Origin: Sapria himalayana
Taxonomy: Eukaryota > Streptophyta > Magnoliopsida > Malpighiales > Rafflesiaceae
Direction: 5' to 3'
Length of the DNA: 64,000 bases
Assembly: GCA_029783825.1 (NCBI GenBank)
Contig: JAREIK010003089.1
Coordinates: 138,967-202,966 of the forward strand
The notes beneath the pieces are model-generated. The model ran no database searches. It saw nothing but the letters and a program-made list of their open reading frames with translations, and had not been told where the DNA came from. Numbering within the stretch: the first letter of the stretch is position 1; each line of letters begins with the position of its first letter. The translations under genes were made by a program, and so were the position numbers. This document shows, piece by piece, positions 14,502-28,514 of the stretch.

Positions 14502-17500
14502 ATAATAATTTTTTAATAGTTCTAAAATATGAATACAATAATTAGTTATAATAATCTTAATAATTATATTTGTTGTAGATAAAATATAAAAAAATGTATC
14601 AATATATATTATAATAATGATCAAAAAATAAATTAATAAACTATTATTAATAAGATAGATATTAATTAAAATATATTTGTAGAACCCAAAATAATTCAAA
14701 ATCAAAGTAAATTATTTTACTAAATAAAATTTGAAATTTTTGAAATTTTGTTTATTTTTATAAGCTTATTTTTTTTCATAAAAATAAATTATTTAAATTA
14801 TATCTGTCTCACTCATTATTTATTTTGTAATTAATATTTCTATAAAAATAAACTAAAAAATAATTAAAATGAATATTTAAAATTATAATCAATACAAATA
14901 AAAATGAGATTTATTATTTATTATTTATTATTTAGGTTATATAGGTTTAATGATTTAAGTATTTATGGGGTTTTGGCTTTTAGGAGTCTAGAATTTTAAA
15001 TGTTTAGCATCTAGTGGTTTATAAGTTTTATTTAAATAATAAAATAATAAAAAATTATTTTTGTGATTTTTTATCATTTTTGAAGGTTTAAACCTTGGAA
15101 AATATAATAATTTTTAAATTGTTTTCAAATGTAAATATAATATTTAGTTATAATAACTTAATAATTATAAGACATTTTAATTGAATATATGTAATTTTAT
15201 TGTTCGATATTATAAAAATTATCAAATAATAAATTAATAAACTATTATTAATAAGATTGATCGCAACTTAAAATATAATTGTAAAACTTATATATAATGA
15301 TTCAAAATCTAAGTAAAATATATTACTAAATAATATTTTTTTGTTTTTAAATTTTTACTTCTTTATATAAGCTTTTTTTTGATTAAAAATAAATTATTAA
15401 AATTATATTTGTCTCTCTCATTATTTATTTTGTGATTGATATTTCTATAAAAAATAAACTAATAAATAATTAAAATGAATATTTAAAATTATAATGGATA
15501 CAAATTAAAATGAGATTTATGATTTATTATATAGGTTATACCGGTTTAATGGTTTGATTATTTAGGAGTTTTATCGTTTAAAAGTTTAGAAATTTATGTT
15601 TTTAGGTATTTAGTGGTTTATAGGTTTTATTTATATAATAAAAATTTAAAATTCTATTTTTGATTTTTTCTGATTTTCAAAGGTTATAACCTTTGAAAAT
15701 AAAATAATTTTTAAAATTTTTTGAAATGTGAATACCATGTATAATTATATTAATCTTACTAATTATATATCAATAAAATTCAATATAAATAATTTTAATG
15801 ATATATATTATAATAATGATCAAAAATTAAATTAATAAACTATTATAAATAATATAAATATTAATTAAAATATATTTACATAACACAAAATGATTCAAAA
15901 TCAAATAAAAATATATTACTAAATAATAATATTTAATTTTTAAAATTTTCTTTTTTTTATTAGCTTATATTTTTTTTATTAAAATAAATTATTTAAATAA
16001 TATTTGTCTCACTCGAAATTTATTTTGTAATTAATTTTTCTAAAAAATTAAACTAGAAATAATTAAAATGAATATTTAAAATTATAATAAATAGAAATAA
16101 AAATGAGATTTATTATTTATTAAGTAGTATATAGCTGTTAAAAGGTTTATGTATTTAGGAGTTTCGGGATTTTATGAGCTTACTGATTTAAGTAAGTAAG
16201 CATTTAATGATCTATAGGTTTTATTTAAAAAATGAAATAAAAAAAATTTATTTTTATTATTTTTTCTCATTTTTTATGGTTATAACCTATGAAAATATAA
16301 TAATTTTTAAATTTTTTTCAAATGTGAATTCAATATTTAGTTATAAAAATCATTATATTTATATATCATATAAATTCAATATAAACTATTTTATTGATAA
16401 ATATTCTAATAATGATCAAAAAATAAATTAATAATCTATTATTAATAAGATAGATATCAATTATAATATAATTACAAAACCTAAAATGATTCACAAGCAA
16501 AGCAAAATATAATACTATATAATAATTTTTTGTTTTGAAAATTTTTTTTTCTTTTAAAAAGTTTATATATATTATTTTAATGAAAAATAATTTATATAAA
16601 TTATATTTGTGTAACTCATAATTTATTTTCTAATTAATATTTATATAAAAATAAACAAATATATAATTAAATTTGAATATTTAAAATTAAAATAAAAAAA
16701 ATGAGATTTATTCTTTATTATTTAGGATATACGGGTTTAATTTAAATTAGATCTGTCTAACTAATAATTTATTTTGTAATTAATATTTCTATAAAAATAA
16801 ACTGATAAATAATTAATATAAAAATTAAAATTATACTGAATAATTAAAATAATTTATTTTGTTCATCTCTCACCTCTAAAATGATTGCTAAAGCTCTAAC
16901 CAAAATAATAGGAGCTTTTACTTTATCTCTATTATGTCTCGTAATATTTGATGTTGAATCACTGGGCTATCAAAGGTAATTTGACTCTTGTACGCTAACA
17001 GACTAAACCAACGTTGTACTGCTATGTGTTGAAATAGCTAGGTGTTGAGGATGCTATTTATATTGATTATTGTAATTTCTTCTAAAAGATCTCTCATGCA
17101 CACACTCAAAGCAATTTTTTTAAAACATAGTTCAAATCTAAAAAAATAACCACCTTGTAGCCTATTAGAACAAACTAGCCCCATGGCGGATTGAGTAGGG
17201 CAAGAAGTATGGGCTCTCTTTCAATCAAGAATCAAAAAATTTATTTTATTGGCATGTCTAAGCCTTTTTTTTAAATACTCGTGGATATGAAAAGTATCAT
17301 TTCTTTTTTTTATATTAAATGAGTTATGTATACAAGCTCACAATACCCAAAAAGGTGTAAATGAATCTTATTCAAATGTATAAAAAGTTTTAATCATTGC
17401 TCAAAATATTAGTCTTGCATATTGACACTTGTGGTCACAAATCAAAGAAAAAAACCGTAGTGATATTTCCAATCCCAAGAATTTTAGCTATAGAAAGTTA

Positions 17501-17536
17501 TAAAGAGTAGTACTTGAGCTTTAACTATTTCTAGGG

Positions 17537-17776
17537 TCATGACTTTTGCTCTTGAGGAATCTCCAAAGTTACAATCATACCTAGTGGAATGACTTTGAAA
17601 TATAAAGATAAAATGTACAAGCTATGGTCATATCCAATACTGTGAACCAGTATTATAGTGATTAAATATATATTCATGATCATTCTTAGAGCCATCACAA
17701 TATGTTCAACAGAGAGACACAAGTTATGGAATATTCTCATCGATATGATTTTGTGTTTTAGAGACAAAATACACAA
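17537..17776 (-). pseudogene. Conserved open frame of unknown nature in E1
   Basis: 79 codons, matched by an 84-codon frame at 61388-61642 in E2. Shared stretches include ISMRI, LSVEHIVMALRMIMN and GYDHSLYILSLY, with about a dozen substitutions. The nucleotide sequence contains a loosely repeated word, 'gcactaagaatgatcatga' and relatives, roughly every 105 bp, which may create the frame by chance. I do not recognise a domain. The excess of Ile and Met and the absence of any flanking gene structure argue against a real protein. Both copies staying open may only reflect a recent duplication. Confidence 0.2.
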
Positions 17777-17957
17777 TTATGACCATTGATAATGCTACAA
17801 TAATCTAAAGCAAGAAAGAGACCGAATCCATAACTCTGCCCTTGAGTCATGACTTTCTGTTACATAAACAAAGAGATAGTTTTGTGACATTTCTAAAAAT
17901 TGTGAATTTCAATTTAAATTTAACACTTATTCATTTAATTATAAAAGTGCAAAGAAT

Positions 17958-18036
17958 GATATTTAGGATTAGGGTTTATGGATTAGGGTTATAGTTTATA
18001 GTTTAAGGTTTAGGATTTAAAGTTTAGGGTTTATGG
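17958..18036 (+). repeat. Degenerate telomere-like tract in E1
   Basis: Tandem near-matches to TTTAGGG (for example 'ttagggtttatggattaggg' and 'aagtttagggtttatgg') lying directly against the poly(T) of the retroposed 3' end. The corresponding C-rich tract in E2 is 61136-61206. It is distinct from the more decayed telomere-like block inside satellite monomers. Confidence 0.75.
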
Positions 18037-18311
18037 TTTTTTTTGTTTTTTTTGGAAAATACACACTTTATTTATCATTTAGGCACACAACTTACAAGAG
18101 ACTAAAAAGCTGCATAATTTAGGCCAGCCCACCAAATACTATGCACATTAATGTTTCTAAGCATAAAATACATAAAAAAACATAATTCCTAATAATTCCA
18201 AGCATACGAATACAACTAAAATCACATGGCATTCCCGGACTTCAGAGTTGGCATTGAGTCATTATGCGCACTGCATCCTTTCTCAGATTTTTCCAAACCT
18301 TTTGGAGGAAC
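18037..18311 (-). pseudogene. Retroposed-looking 3' gene end in E1 (terminal exon, AATAAA, poly(A))
   Basis: On the minus strand an open stretch from 18311 encodes about 29 residues beginning VPPKGLEKSEKGC, with a TGA stop at 18222-18224. It is followed by about 150 bp of UTR-like sequence, AATAAA (complement at 18067-18072), 13 bases, and an A-tract of 17 interrupted by one C (18037-18053). The E2 copy has the same stop and an in-frame one-codon difference. A polyadenylation signal at the normal distance from a genomic A-tract is the signature of a reverse-transcribed mRNA end. I do not recognise the protein. Farther upstream, the frame around 18360-18560 reads CRRCGLVDLWVFSF with stops on either side. 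Confidence 0.5.
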
Positions 18312-19320
18312 TTGAATGATGCACCATATTAAAACTATGCAAATATAAGATTGTGCATGTGTATGACATGAAGCATCAAGCGTTTGCCTATGTCATTGCT
18401 ATGCAATGGAATACTTGTAAAACTGAATACCCATAAATCAACAAGTCCACATCTACGGCACTTTTTCAATTCATTCTCACCTATGAATTCCACATTTCTT
18501 TTGCTCCAATGATCCTCAAAAGAGTATCTCTTGGGTTAGAATGCTTCCCCCTCAAGCTCCAAGAAGTGGCTGTATGTTGTACCGACAAAATATCAAAATA
18601 TATGCATGCATCAGTGTGCATGTGTGATGAGGTCCATCTCATAGTCTAATTAACTACGCATACAACCAACCTAGAATACAAGTAAAATTATAAAATGCAA
18701 TAAAGATGAGTCTTCTGCTTCCGGAAGTGTAGCATCACCTAATGTGTATTTACAAAATACATTAGTCGGCCCCACTTAGAGATACTCATGGGTCCAATTG
18801 CCCTCATTGCATGCTACATATAGAACAGATAAGATTGTGTGTGTAAGTATCTCATGATCCATCTCTACAAGTACATGGTGCATACAATGTCCAAAATACA
18901 AATAATACTACAAACATATACTAAAAGTTTAATCTTTCGCTCCCGTGTGGCTAATCTCTACTCCATTGCTTACTGGCCCTCCTTGGTGATGCTTTGGATT
19001 TTGCCGGCTCTCCAATTAATCATGGATTACCCGCTACTCCTATTGGGCGACGGTTGGGTGGCCCTCTATGCTACCTAATATGGCTAGTGGGACCCACTCC
19101 TAGCTACTCCTGGGTTTACTCCCCACCACTTTGCTCGGTCTCATCAGTTGTCTGAATGTTATCATCTCGGCTTGCTAGTTGGGCCCTCTACAAGCTAGTG
19201 GCACATACTTCTGGCTTCTTCTAGGACTTGTTGGCCCATCTAAATGCTACACCAAGATGGACAAGAATATGTGCACCAATGTACTGTGATCCGTCGCTAT
19301 GTGTGTGTGGGGCAACAGTA

Positions 19321-20885
19321 CAGGGTTTAGGAGTTTAGTAATTTAAGTATTTAGTTATTTTGTGGTTTATAGGTTTTATTTAAATAATTAAATAATAAAA
19401 AATTAGTTTTTTAATTTTTTCTCATTTTCATGGTTATAACCGTTGAAAATATTATATTTTTTAATGTTTTTTCAAATGTTAATACAATATTTAATTATAA
19501 TAATCATAAAAATTAAATATCATGTAAATTCATTATAAATAATTTTATTAATCGATATTATAATACTGATCATAAAATAGATTAATAAACTATTATTAAT
19601 AAGACAGATATTAATTAAAATATATTAGCAAAACTTAAAATGATTCAAAATAAAATTAAAATATATTACTAAATAATAATTTTTTATTTTTAAATTTTTG
19701 ATTCTTATTATAAGCTTATAAATTTATTTGATGAAGAAAAATTATTTAAATTATATTTGTCTCATTCATAATTTTATTTTGCAATTAATATTTCTATAAA
19801 AAAAACTAATAAATAATTAAAATGAATTTTGAAATTATAATGAATACAAATAAAAATAATATTTATGATTAATTATTTACGGTATACCAGTTTAATGGTT
19901 TAAGTATTTAAGAGTTTAAGAGTTTAGTGATTTAAGTGTTTAGGGCATTTAGTAATTTATATCTTTTATTTAAATAATTAAATAACAAAAAAATTATTTT
20001 TGTGATTTTATCTCATTTTCAAAGATGATAAACTTTAAAAATATAATAATTTTTAAATTATTTTCAAATGTAAATATAATATTTAGTTATAATAATCTTA
20101 AAAATTATATATCATGTAAATTAAATATAAACAATTTTATTGATAAATATTCTAATAATGATCAAAAAATAAATTAATAATCTATTATTAAAAAGCTAGA
20201 TATCAATTAAAATATAATTACAAAATCTAAAATGATTCAGAAGCAATGCAAAATATATTACTATAAAATAATTTCTTGTTTTGAAAATTTTTTTTCTTTT
20301 AAAAAGTTTATCTATAATTTTTTGATGAAAAAAAATTTTTATAAATTATTTTTGTCTTGCTCAATTTATTTTGTAATTAATATTTATATATAAATAAACA
20401 AATAAATAATTAAAATGAATATTTAAAATTATAATGAAAAAAAATGAGATTTATTAATTATTATTTAGGGATACTGTTTTAATTTAAATTAGATCCGTCT
20501 AACTAATAATTTATTTTGAAATTAATATTTCTATAAAAATAAACTGATAAATAATTAAAATAAAAATTTAAAATTATACTGAATAAAAATTAAAATGAGA
20601 TTTATGATTAATTATTAATCTATACTAGTTTAATGGAAAAAGTATTTAAAGGTTTTTTCGTTTAGGAGTTTAGCAATTTATGTTTTTAGGCATTTAGTGG
20701 TTTATAGGTTTTATTTAAATAATGAAATAACAAAAAAAAATTTGATATTTTTTCACATTTTCAAAGGTCATAACTTTGAAAAATTAATAATTTTAATTTT
20801 TTTTAAAAATGTGAATACAATATTCAGTAATAATAATCATTATAATTATATATAATATAAACTAAATATAAACAATTTTATTGAT
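19321..20885 (+). repeat. Satellite array A3
   Basis: Roughly three A-orientation monomers with telomere-like blocks at 19321-19378, 19880-19970 and 20620-20715. Palindromes or relics lie near 19430-19450, 20015-20043 and 20757-20785, and an X-type junction at about 20468-20490. The array stops in mid-monomer at 20885, immediately after the phrase 'acaattttattgat', where B-orientation sequence begins. Confidence 0.9.
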
Positions 20886-23800
20886 TTTAATTATTTATTA
20901 ATTTATTTTTATAAAATATTTATTACAAAATAAATTATGAGTGAGACAAATATAATTTAAATAATTTATTTTTAATCAAAAAATATATATATGCTTATAA
21001 AAGAAGTAAAAATTCAAAAATTAAAAATTATTATACAGTAATATATTATAGTTTAATCTTGAATCAATTTGAGTATTGTAAATATATTTTAATTAATATC
21101 TATCTTATTATTAATAGTTTATTAATTTAATTTTTGATCATTATTATATTATCTATCAATAAAATTATGTATATTGAATTTATATGATATATAATTATTA
21201 ATATTAAAATAACTAAATATTGTATTCACATTTCAAAAAATTTTAAATATTATTATATTTTCAAAAGTCATAAACCTATGAAAATTAGAAAAAATTTCAA
21301 ATTTTTTTTGTTATTTTAGTTTTAAAATAAAACCTATAAACCACTAAGTGCCTAAAAACATATATCGCTAAAGTCATAAACGACAAAACCTCTAAATACT
21401 TAAAATATTAAACTGGTATACATTAATAATATTTCATAAATCTCATTTTAATTTTTATTCAGTATAATTTTAAATTTTTACTTCAATTATTTATCAGTTT
21501 ATTTTTATAGAAATATTAATTTCAAAATAAATTATTAGTGAGATAAATTTAATTTAAATAATTTATTTTTTATCAAAAAAAATATATATCCTTATAAAAA
21601 GAGGCAAAATTTTAAAAACAAAAATTTATTATTTAATAATATATTTTATTTTGATTTTGAATCATTTTAGATTTTGTAATTATATTTTAATTTATATCAT
21701 TCTTATTAATAATAGTTTATTAATCTTTTATTGATCATTATTATAATATGTATTAATAAAATTATTTATATTAAGTTTACATTAAATATAATTATAAAGG
21801 GTATTAAAACTAAATATTATATTCACATTTTAAAAAAATTAAAAATTATTATATTTTCAAATGTTATAACCTTCAAAAATAAAAAAAAAATCAAAAAATT
21901 AATTTTTTTATTATTTCATTCTTTGAATAAAAACTATAAATCACTAAAGGCCTAAACACTTAAATCACTGAACCCCAAAACACCTAAATACTTAAACTAT
22001 TAAACTAGTATATCCTGAATAATAAATAATAAATCTCTAATTTATTTTTATTCATTATAGTTTTAAATATTCATTTTAATTATTTATTAGTTTATTTTTA
22101 TAGAATTATAAATTAAAAATAAATTAAGAGGAAGACAAATATAATTTAAAGAATTTACTATTAATAAAAAAAATATAAACTTATAAAATGAAGTAAAACA
22201 TCAAAAAAATTATTATTTAGTAATATATTTTATTTTGTTTTTAATAAATTTATGTTTTGCAAATATATTTTAAATAAAATCTTTCTTATTAATAATAGTT
22301 TATTAATTTATTTTTTGATCATGAATATAATATTTATCAATATAATTGTTTATATTGAATTTACATGATATATAATTATTAATATTATCATAACTAAATA
22401 TTGTATTCACATAAAAAAAAATTTAAAAAGTGTTATATTTTCAAAGATTATAACCTTCAAAAATGATAAAAAATAACAAAAATAAATTTTTTGTTATATC
22501 ATTGTTAAAATTAAACTTATAACCACTAAGTGCCTAAACACATAAATCTCTAAACTATAAACCCCGAAGCCCCTAAATACTTAAACCATTAAACTCTTAA
22601 ACCTTAAATATAATTTAAATAATATATTGAAATATTATTACAAAATAAATAATGAGAGATACAAATATAATTTAAATAATTTAATTTTCATCAAAAAAAA
22701 ATATAAGCTTATAAAAAGAAGCAAAAACAAAAAAAACAAAAATTATTATTTAGTAATAAATTTTACATTATTTTTAAATTATTTTAGGTTTTTTAATTAT
22801 ATTTTAATTTATATCTATCATATTAATAATAACATATTAATTTATTTTTTATTAATTGATATCATATCTATCAATAAAATTGTTTATATTTAGTTTATAT
22901 TATAAATAATTATAATGATTATTATTACTAAATATTGTATTCACATTTTTAAAAAAATTTAAAATTATTATATTTTAAAAGGTTATAACCTTTGAAAATG
23001 TGAAAAAATATCAAAAATATTTTTTTTTGTTATTACATTGTTTAAATAAAAAAAATATACTAAATGCCTAAAAACATAAATCGCTAAACTCCTAAATGAC
23101 AAAACCTCTAAATACTTAAACCATTAAACTGGTAAACATTAATAATAATTCATAAATCTCATTTTAATATTTATTCAGTATAATTTTAAATTTTTATTTT
23201 AATTATTTATCAGTTTATTTTTATAGAAATATTAATTACAAAATAAATTATTCGTGAGATAGATCTAATTTAAATTAGACTTGTATACCTAAAATAATAA
23301 AGAATAAATCTCAATATTATTTTTTTCATTATAATTTTAAATATTCATTTTAATTATTTATTTGTTTATTTTTATATAAATATTAATTAAAAAATATATT
23401 ATGAGTTAGACAAATATAATTTATATAAATTAATTTTCAACAAAAAAATATGGATAAACTTTTTGAAAAAAATAAAAATTTCAAAACAACAAATTATTAT
23501 ATAGTAATATATTTTGATTTTTTCTGAATCATTTTAGGTTTTTTTATTATATTTTAATTGATATCTATCTTATTAATAATAGATTATTACTTTATTTTTT
23601 GATCATATTTAGAATATTTATCAATAATATTGTTTATATTGAATTTATTTGATATATAAATATAATGATTATTATAACTAAATATTGAATTCACATTTGA
23701 AAAAACATTAAAAATAATTATATTTTCAAATGATATAACCTTGGAAAATATATAAAAATAATAAAATTAAATATTTTGTTATTTTAATTTTTAAATAAAA

Positions 23801-26800
23801 CCTATAAACCACTAAATGAATACACTATAAAATCAGTATACTTTTAAGGCCCGTAATTCCTAAATACATAAACCATTAAACTGATATATACTACTTAATA
23901 ATTAAGAAATCTAATTTTTATTTCAATTTATTATTATTTTAAATATTAATTTTAATTATTTATAAGTTTATTTTATAAAAATATGTATTACAAAATAAAT
24001 TATAAGTGCGACAAATATAATTTAAATAATTTATTTTTAATCAAAAAATATATATACGCTAAAAAAATAAGTAAAATTTTAAAAATTAATTTTTATTATC
24101 CATTAATATTTTTTACTTAAATTTGAATCAATTTGGGTTTCGTAAATATTTTTTAATTAATATTTATCTTATTATTAATAGTTTATTAATTTAATTTTTG
24201 ATCATAATTATAATATCTATCAATAAAATTGTTCATATTGAATTTATATGATATATAATTATTAAAATTATTATAAGTAAATATTTTACTCACATTTAAA
24301 AAAATTTTAAATATTATTATATTTTCAAAGGTTATAACCTATGAAAATGACAAAAAATTACTAAAAATTTTTTTTGTTATTTTTTCAAAGGTTATAACCT
24401 TCAAAAAAAAGAAAAATAATAAAAATAAATTTTTTATTATATCATTGTATAAATAAAATTTATAAACCATTAAATGCCTAAATACATAAATCTCTAAAGT
24501 CCTTAACCCCGATGCCCATAAATACCTAAACCTTTAAATCTTAAACCTTAAATATAATTTAAATAATTTATATATATATAATTACAAAATAAATTATGAG
24601 TGACAAATATAATTTAAATAATATATTTTTCATCAAAAAAAATATAAGCTTATAAAATGATGCAAAAATTAAAAAAAAAATAATTATTTAGTGGTAAATA
24701 TTACTTGAATTTTGAATCATTTTAGGTTTTTGAATTATATTTTAATTTATATCTATCATATTAATAATAGTTTCTTAATTTATTTTTTGATAATTGATAT
24801 AATATTATCAATAAAATTATTTATATTTAGTTTATATTATATATTGTAATAATTACTATTATTACTAAATATTGTATTTAGATTTTTAAAAAATTTTAAA
24901 ATTATTATATTTTCAAATGTTGACATTTGAAAATTTGAAAAAATATCAAAAATAAAATTATTATTATCTCATTGTTTAAATAAAAGTTATAAACCATTAA
25001 ATGCCTAAATACTTAAATCAATTACTTCTAAATCTCGAAAACCCTAAATAGATAAATTATTTAAAAAGGTATATCCTAAATAATATATAATAAATCTCAT
25101 TTTTATTTTTTTCATTATAATTTTAAATATTCATTTTAATTATGTATTTTGTTTATTTTTATATAAATATTAATTACAAAATAAATTATAAGTTAGACAA
25201 ATATAATTTATATAAATTATTTTTCAACAAAAAAATATAGATAAACTTATTAAAAGAAAAAAAAATTGAAAACAAAAAATTATTATATAGTAATATATTT
25301 TATTTTGTTTCTTAATCATTTTAGGTTTTGAAATTATATTTTAATTGATATCTAACTTATTAATAATAGATTATTAATTTATTTTTTGATCATTATTAGA
25401 ATATTTATCAATAAAAATATATATATTTAATTTATATGATATATAGATTTAATAATTATTATAACTAAATATTGTATTTACTTTTGAAAAAAATTTTAAA
25501 ATTTTTATATTTTCAAATGAAATAACCTTTGAACATGTGAAAAAACAAAAAAAATATATTTTTTTATTATTTCTTTGTTTAAATAAAACCTATAAATAAC
25601 TAAATGCCTAAATACTTAAATCACTAAACTACAAAATCCTGATGCCGCTATAAAGATAATCATTTAAACGGGTTGACCCTAAATAATAATTAATAAATCT
25701 CATTTTTATTTGTTTTCATTATAATTTAAAAAATTCAGTTTGATTGTTTAGTTTTTTCTTTATATATATATATTTATTATAAAATAAATTATGAGTTAAA
25801 AATATAATTTATAAAAATTATTTTTCATCAAAAAATAGATAAGCTTATAAAAAGAATAAAAAATTATAATAAAATAATTAATATTAATTAATATATTTTG
25901 CTTTGCTTCTGAATCATTTTAGGTTTTGATATTATATTTTATGTAATATCAATCTTATTGATAATAGATTTTTAATTAATTTTTTGATAAAATTAGAATA
26001 TCTATCAATAAAATTGTTTATATTGAATTTATATGATATAAAATTATTATGATTATTATAAATAAATATTTATTCCCTTTTGAAAAAAAATTAAAAATTA
26101 TTATATTTTCAAATGTTATAACCTTTGAAAATATCAAAAAATAATAAAAATAATTTTTTTTTATTTTTTTTCTTAAATAAAACCTATAAACCACTAAATG
26201 CATACACAGTTAAATCAGTAAACTACTAAACCACGTAATGCCTAAATACATAAACTATTAAACTACTATATACTACTTAATAATTAATAATTGTAATTTT
26301 TATTTCTATTTATTATAATTTTAATTATTCATTTTAATTATTTATTAGTTTATTTTTATAGAAATATGTATTACAAAAAAAGTATGAGTGCAACAAATAT
26401 AATTGAATTAATTTATTTTTAACAAAAAAATATACGCTATAAAAGAAGTAGAAATTTAAAAATTTAAAATTATTATCATGTAATATATTTTACTATAATT
26501 TTGAATCAATTTGGGTTTCATAAATATTTTTCAATTAATATCTATCTTTTTATTAAAAGTTTATTAATTTAATTTTTGATCATTATTATATTATCTATCA
26601 ATAAAATTGTTTATATTGAATTTATATGATATATAATTTTTAATATTATTAAAACTAAATATTGTATTCACATTTCAAAAAATTATAAATTTTATTATAT
26701 TTTCAAAGGATGTAACCTATGAAAATGATAATAAATTATAGAATTTTTTTTTATTTTAATTTTTTATATAAAACCTATAAACCACTAAATGCCTAAAAAC

Positions 26801-27543
26801 ATAAATTGCTAAACTCCTAATGGCAAAACCTCTAAATACTTAAACTATTAAACTGGTATACATTAATAATAAATTAAATCTCATTTTAATTTTTATTAAG
26901 TATATTTTTAAATTTCCATTTTAATTATTTATAAGTTTATTTTTATAGAAATATTAATTACAAAATAAATAATTAGTGAGACGGATCTAATTTAAATTAA
27001 ACTAGTATCCCTAAATAATAAGTAATAAATAATAAATCTCATTATTTTTTATTATAATTTTAAATATTCATTTTAATTAATTATTTGTTTATTTATATAT
27101 AAATATTAATTACATAATAAATTATGAGTTAGACAAATATAATTTATATAAATTATTTTCCATAAAAAAATATACTTAAATTTATTAAAAGAATAAAAAA
27201 TTCAAAAACAAAAAATTATTATATAGTTAATATATTTTTCTTTGCTTCTGAATCATTTTAAGGTTTGAAATTATATTTTAATTAATATATATCTTATTAT
27301 TAATGGATTATTAATTTATTTTTTGATTATTATTAGAATATTTATCAATAAAATTGTTTATATTGAATTTATATATTATATAAATAAAATGATTAGTATA
27401 ACTAAATATTGTATTCACATTTAAAAAAAATTTAAAAATTATTATATTTTCAAAGGTTATAACCTTTGAAAATATTAAAAAATAATAAAAATAAATTCTT
27501 TGTTATTTTATTTTTTAAATAAAACCTATAACCCACTAAATGC
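20886..27543 (-). repeat. Satellite array B2
   Basis: B-orientation monomers starting abruptly in mid-monomer. Telomere-like blocks with 'ccactaaatgcc' or variants occur near 21335, 21935, 22525, 23050, 23805, 24465, 24995, 25590, 26185, 26775 and 27530. X junctions lie at about 23265 and 26985, and Y junctions at about 22590 and 24535. Two palindromes only 60 bp apart at 24321-24346 and 24381-24406 mark a fused monomer. The last 8 bp (27536-27543) are the target site of hAT copy 1. Confidence 0.92.
27536..27543. repeat. Left target-site duplication of hAT copy 1
   Basis: CTAAATGC, identical to the 8 bp at 31334-31341. Eight-base duplications are diagnostic of hAT transposition. The word is part of the satellite telomere-like block ('ccactaaatgcc'). 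Confidence 0.95.
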
Positions 27544-27725
27544 TAGGGGTGCTCATGGGACGGGACGAAATGGGGATTACAAATCTCCAGTCCCTTCTCA
27601 TAGTTCGGAGATTTTTTTTTGATGATCTAGACCCGTCCCATAGGTTGAAAATATTGGGATGGGACGGGACGTAGATCGGTGATTTTAGGTAGGAGAAAAT
27701 GGTCCCGGGACGGGATAGAGTTTAA
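27544..27725. promoter_or_regulatory. hAT copy 1 left terminal inverted repeat and subterminal GGGACGGG motifs
   Basis: Starts TAGGGGTGCTCATGGGAC, then three clusters of GGGACGG or its variants near 27558-27568, 27660-27671 and 27706-27718, plus the complement 'cccgtccca' near 27630. Repeated short subterminal words of this kind are where hAT transposases bind in characterised elements such as Ac; here the role is inferred. These motifs are the most GC-rich sequence in the surrounding 10 kb. Confidence 0.75.
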
Positions 27726-28514
27726 ACATTTTTTTTTAATTTATTTTTTTCAAACTGGCCAAGTTAGTTCATGTCGAAACCTTTTGTAGTACCATTTATC
27801 ATTCCTTAGTTATGTATCTTTCAAACTCAAATTGGGCCAATTTTGTTTTGTCAAATAGGCTGAATATCGCAAACGTGTTCCATTACCTTGTCAAAAGTAT
27901 TGATGTGCAGAAAATGATAGAAATGTTAAATAGAACGGGAACGAGTTGTGTGCTTAATTTGGTTCTTTGTTTTGTCATAAGTTGGCTTTGTTCAGCCGAG
28001 TGAAAGTTAACCATAATAGCAATACTACATTTTTTAAACAATTACTTAAGATATTAAGGAATAGCTAAAGATGACCACAAACATTGGTAACAGCAATTAC
28101 TACTTAAGTAATTGCTAAAATAAGGCAGCTTAATATAACAATAAAAATACAACTAACAACAACCATGATAATAATCATTTCAAAGGTCCGTCCCATAACA
28201 GCAACAAAAATCCAAACCCAATTAATTATCTTTTCTACAACTCCTCCCTTTTCTTACTCCACTTTAGAATGACAACCAAATATGAAAACGTGTTAATCAT
28301 GTAGACATAAATTTCTAAGATAAAAGAGTAATAAAAAAACCAAATATTACCTTATAAAATTTAATACACCCATTCCAAATATTGTTAGCCAACTATAGTT
28401 GGAAGAATATTTGGATCTTGTGACCCCTCTGAAAATTGTAATTGAACCATATTTTTATTGAAATGAATGAATAAAATAAGTAAAAGTGAAATTAAAATTT
28501 ACAAGATTTGTATA

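Larger units (their letters stand above)
5359..16860 (+). repeat. Satellite array A2
   Basis: Long run of A-orientation monomers, very regular between 12.6 and 16.2 kb: the 'aggttttatttaa' phrase recurs at about 12640, 13220, 13818, 14420, 15018, 15620 and 16220, giving 580-602 bp spacing. Every monomer has the telomere-like block followed by the palindrome, for example 7860-7885, 10070-10096, 12160-12186, 13880-13905, 14474-14501 and 15670-15695. X-type deletion junctions lie at about 5510, 10530, 11870 and 16730. Y-type junctions lie at about 8235 and 12540. The array is broken by a hAT fragment at 5968-6197. No gene is visible. Confidence 0.92.
16861..19320 (-). other. Insert E1, a 2.46-kb low-copy segment (inverted copy of E2)
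   Basis: Sequence of clearly higher complexity and GC, bounded on both sides by A-orientation satellite. The whole segment matches 59845-62302 in reverse complement, at roughly 90% by eye, and the first satellite bases outside both ends also match, so the whole locus was duplicated. The end at 19320 carries TAGCGACGG on the complementary strand (19291-19299), reminiscent of CACTA subterminal sequence. The other end does not mirror it, and I see no target duplication. On the minus strand it holds a terminal-exon-like reading frame (18222-18311), AATAAA and poly(A) (18037-18072). It also holds telomere-like repeats (17958-18036) and a conserved open frame (17537-17776). Origin unknown. Confidence 0.75.

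Noticed and set aside
12194..16431. Open frames of 60-90 codons in the satellite (for example 12194-12382, 14478-14705, 16207-16431)
   Set aside because: They consist almost wholly of I, N, Y, F and K, repeat from monomer to monomer in either orientation, are broken in most copies, and lack any domain. They are what stop-poor stretches of AT-rich satellite produce.
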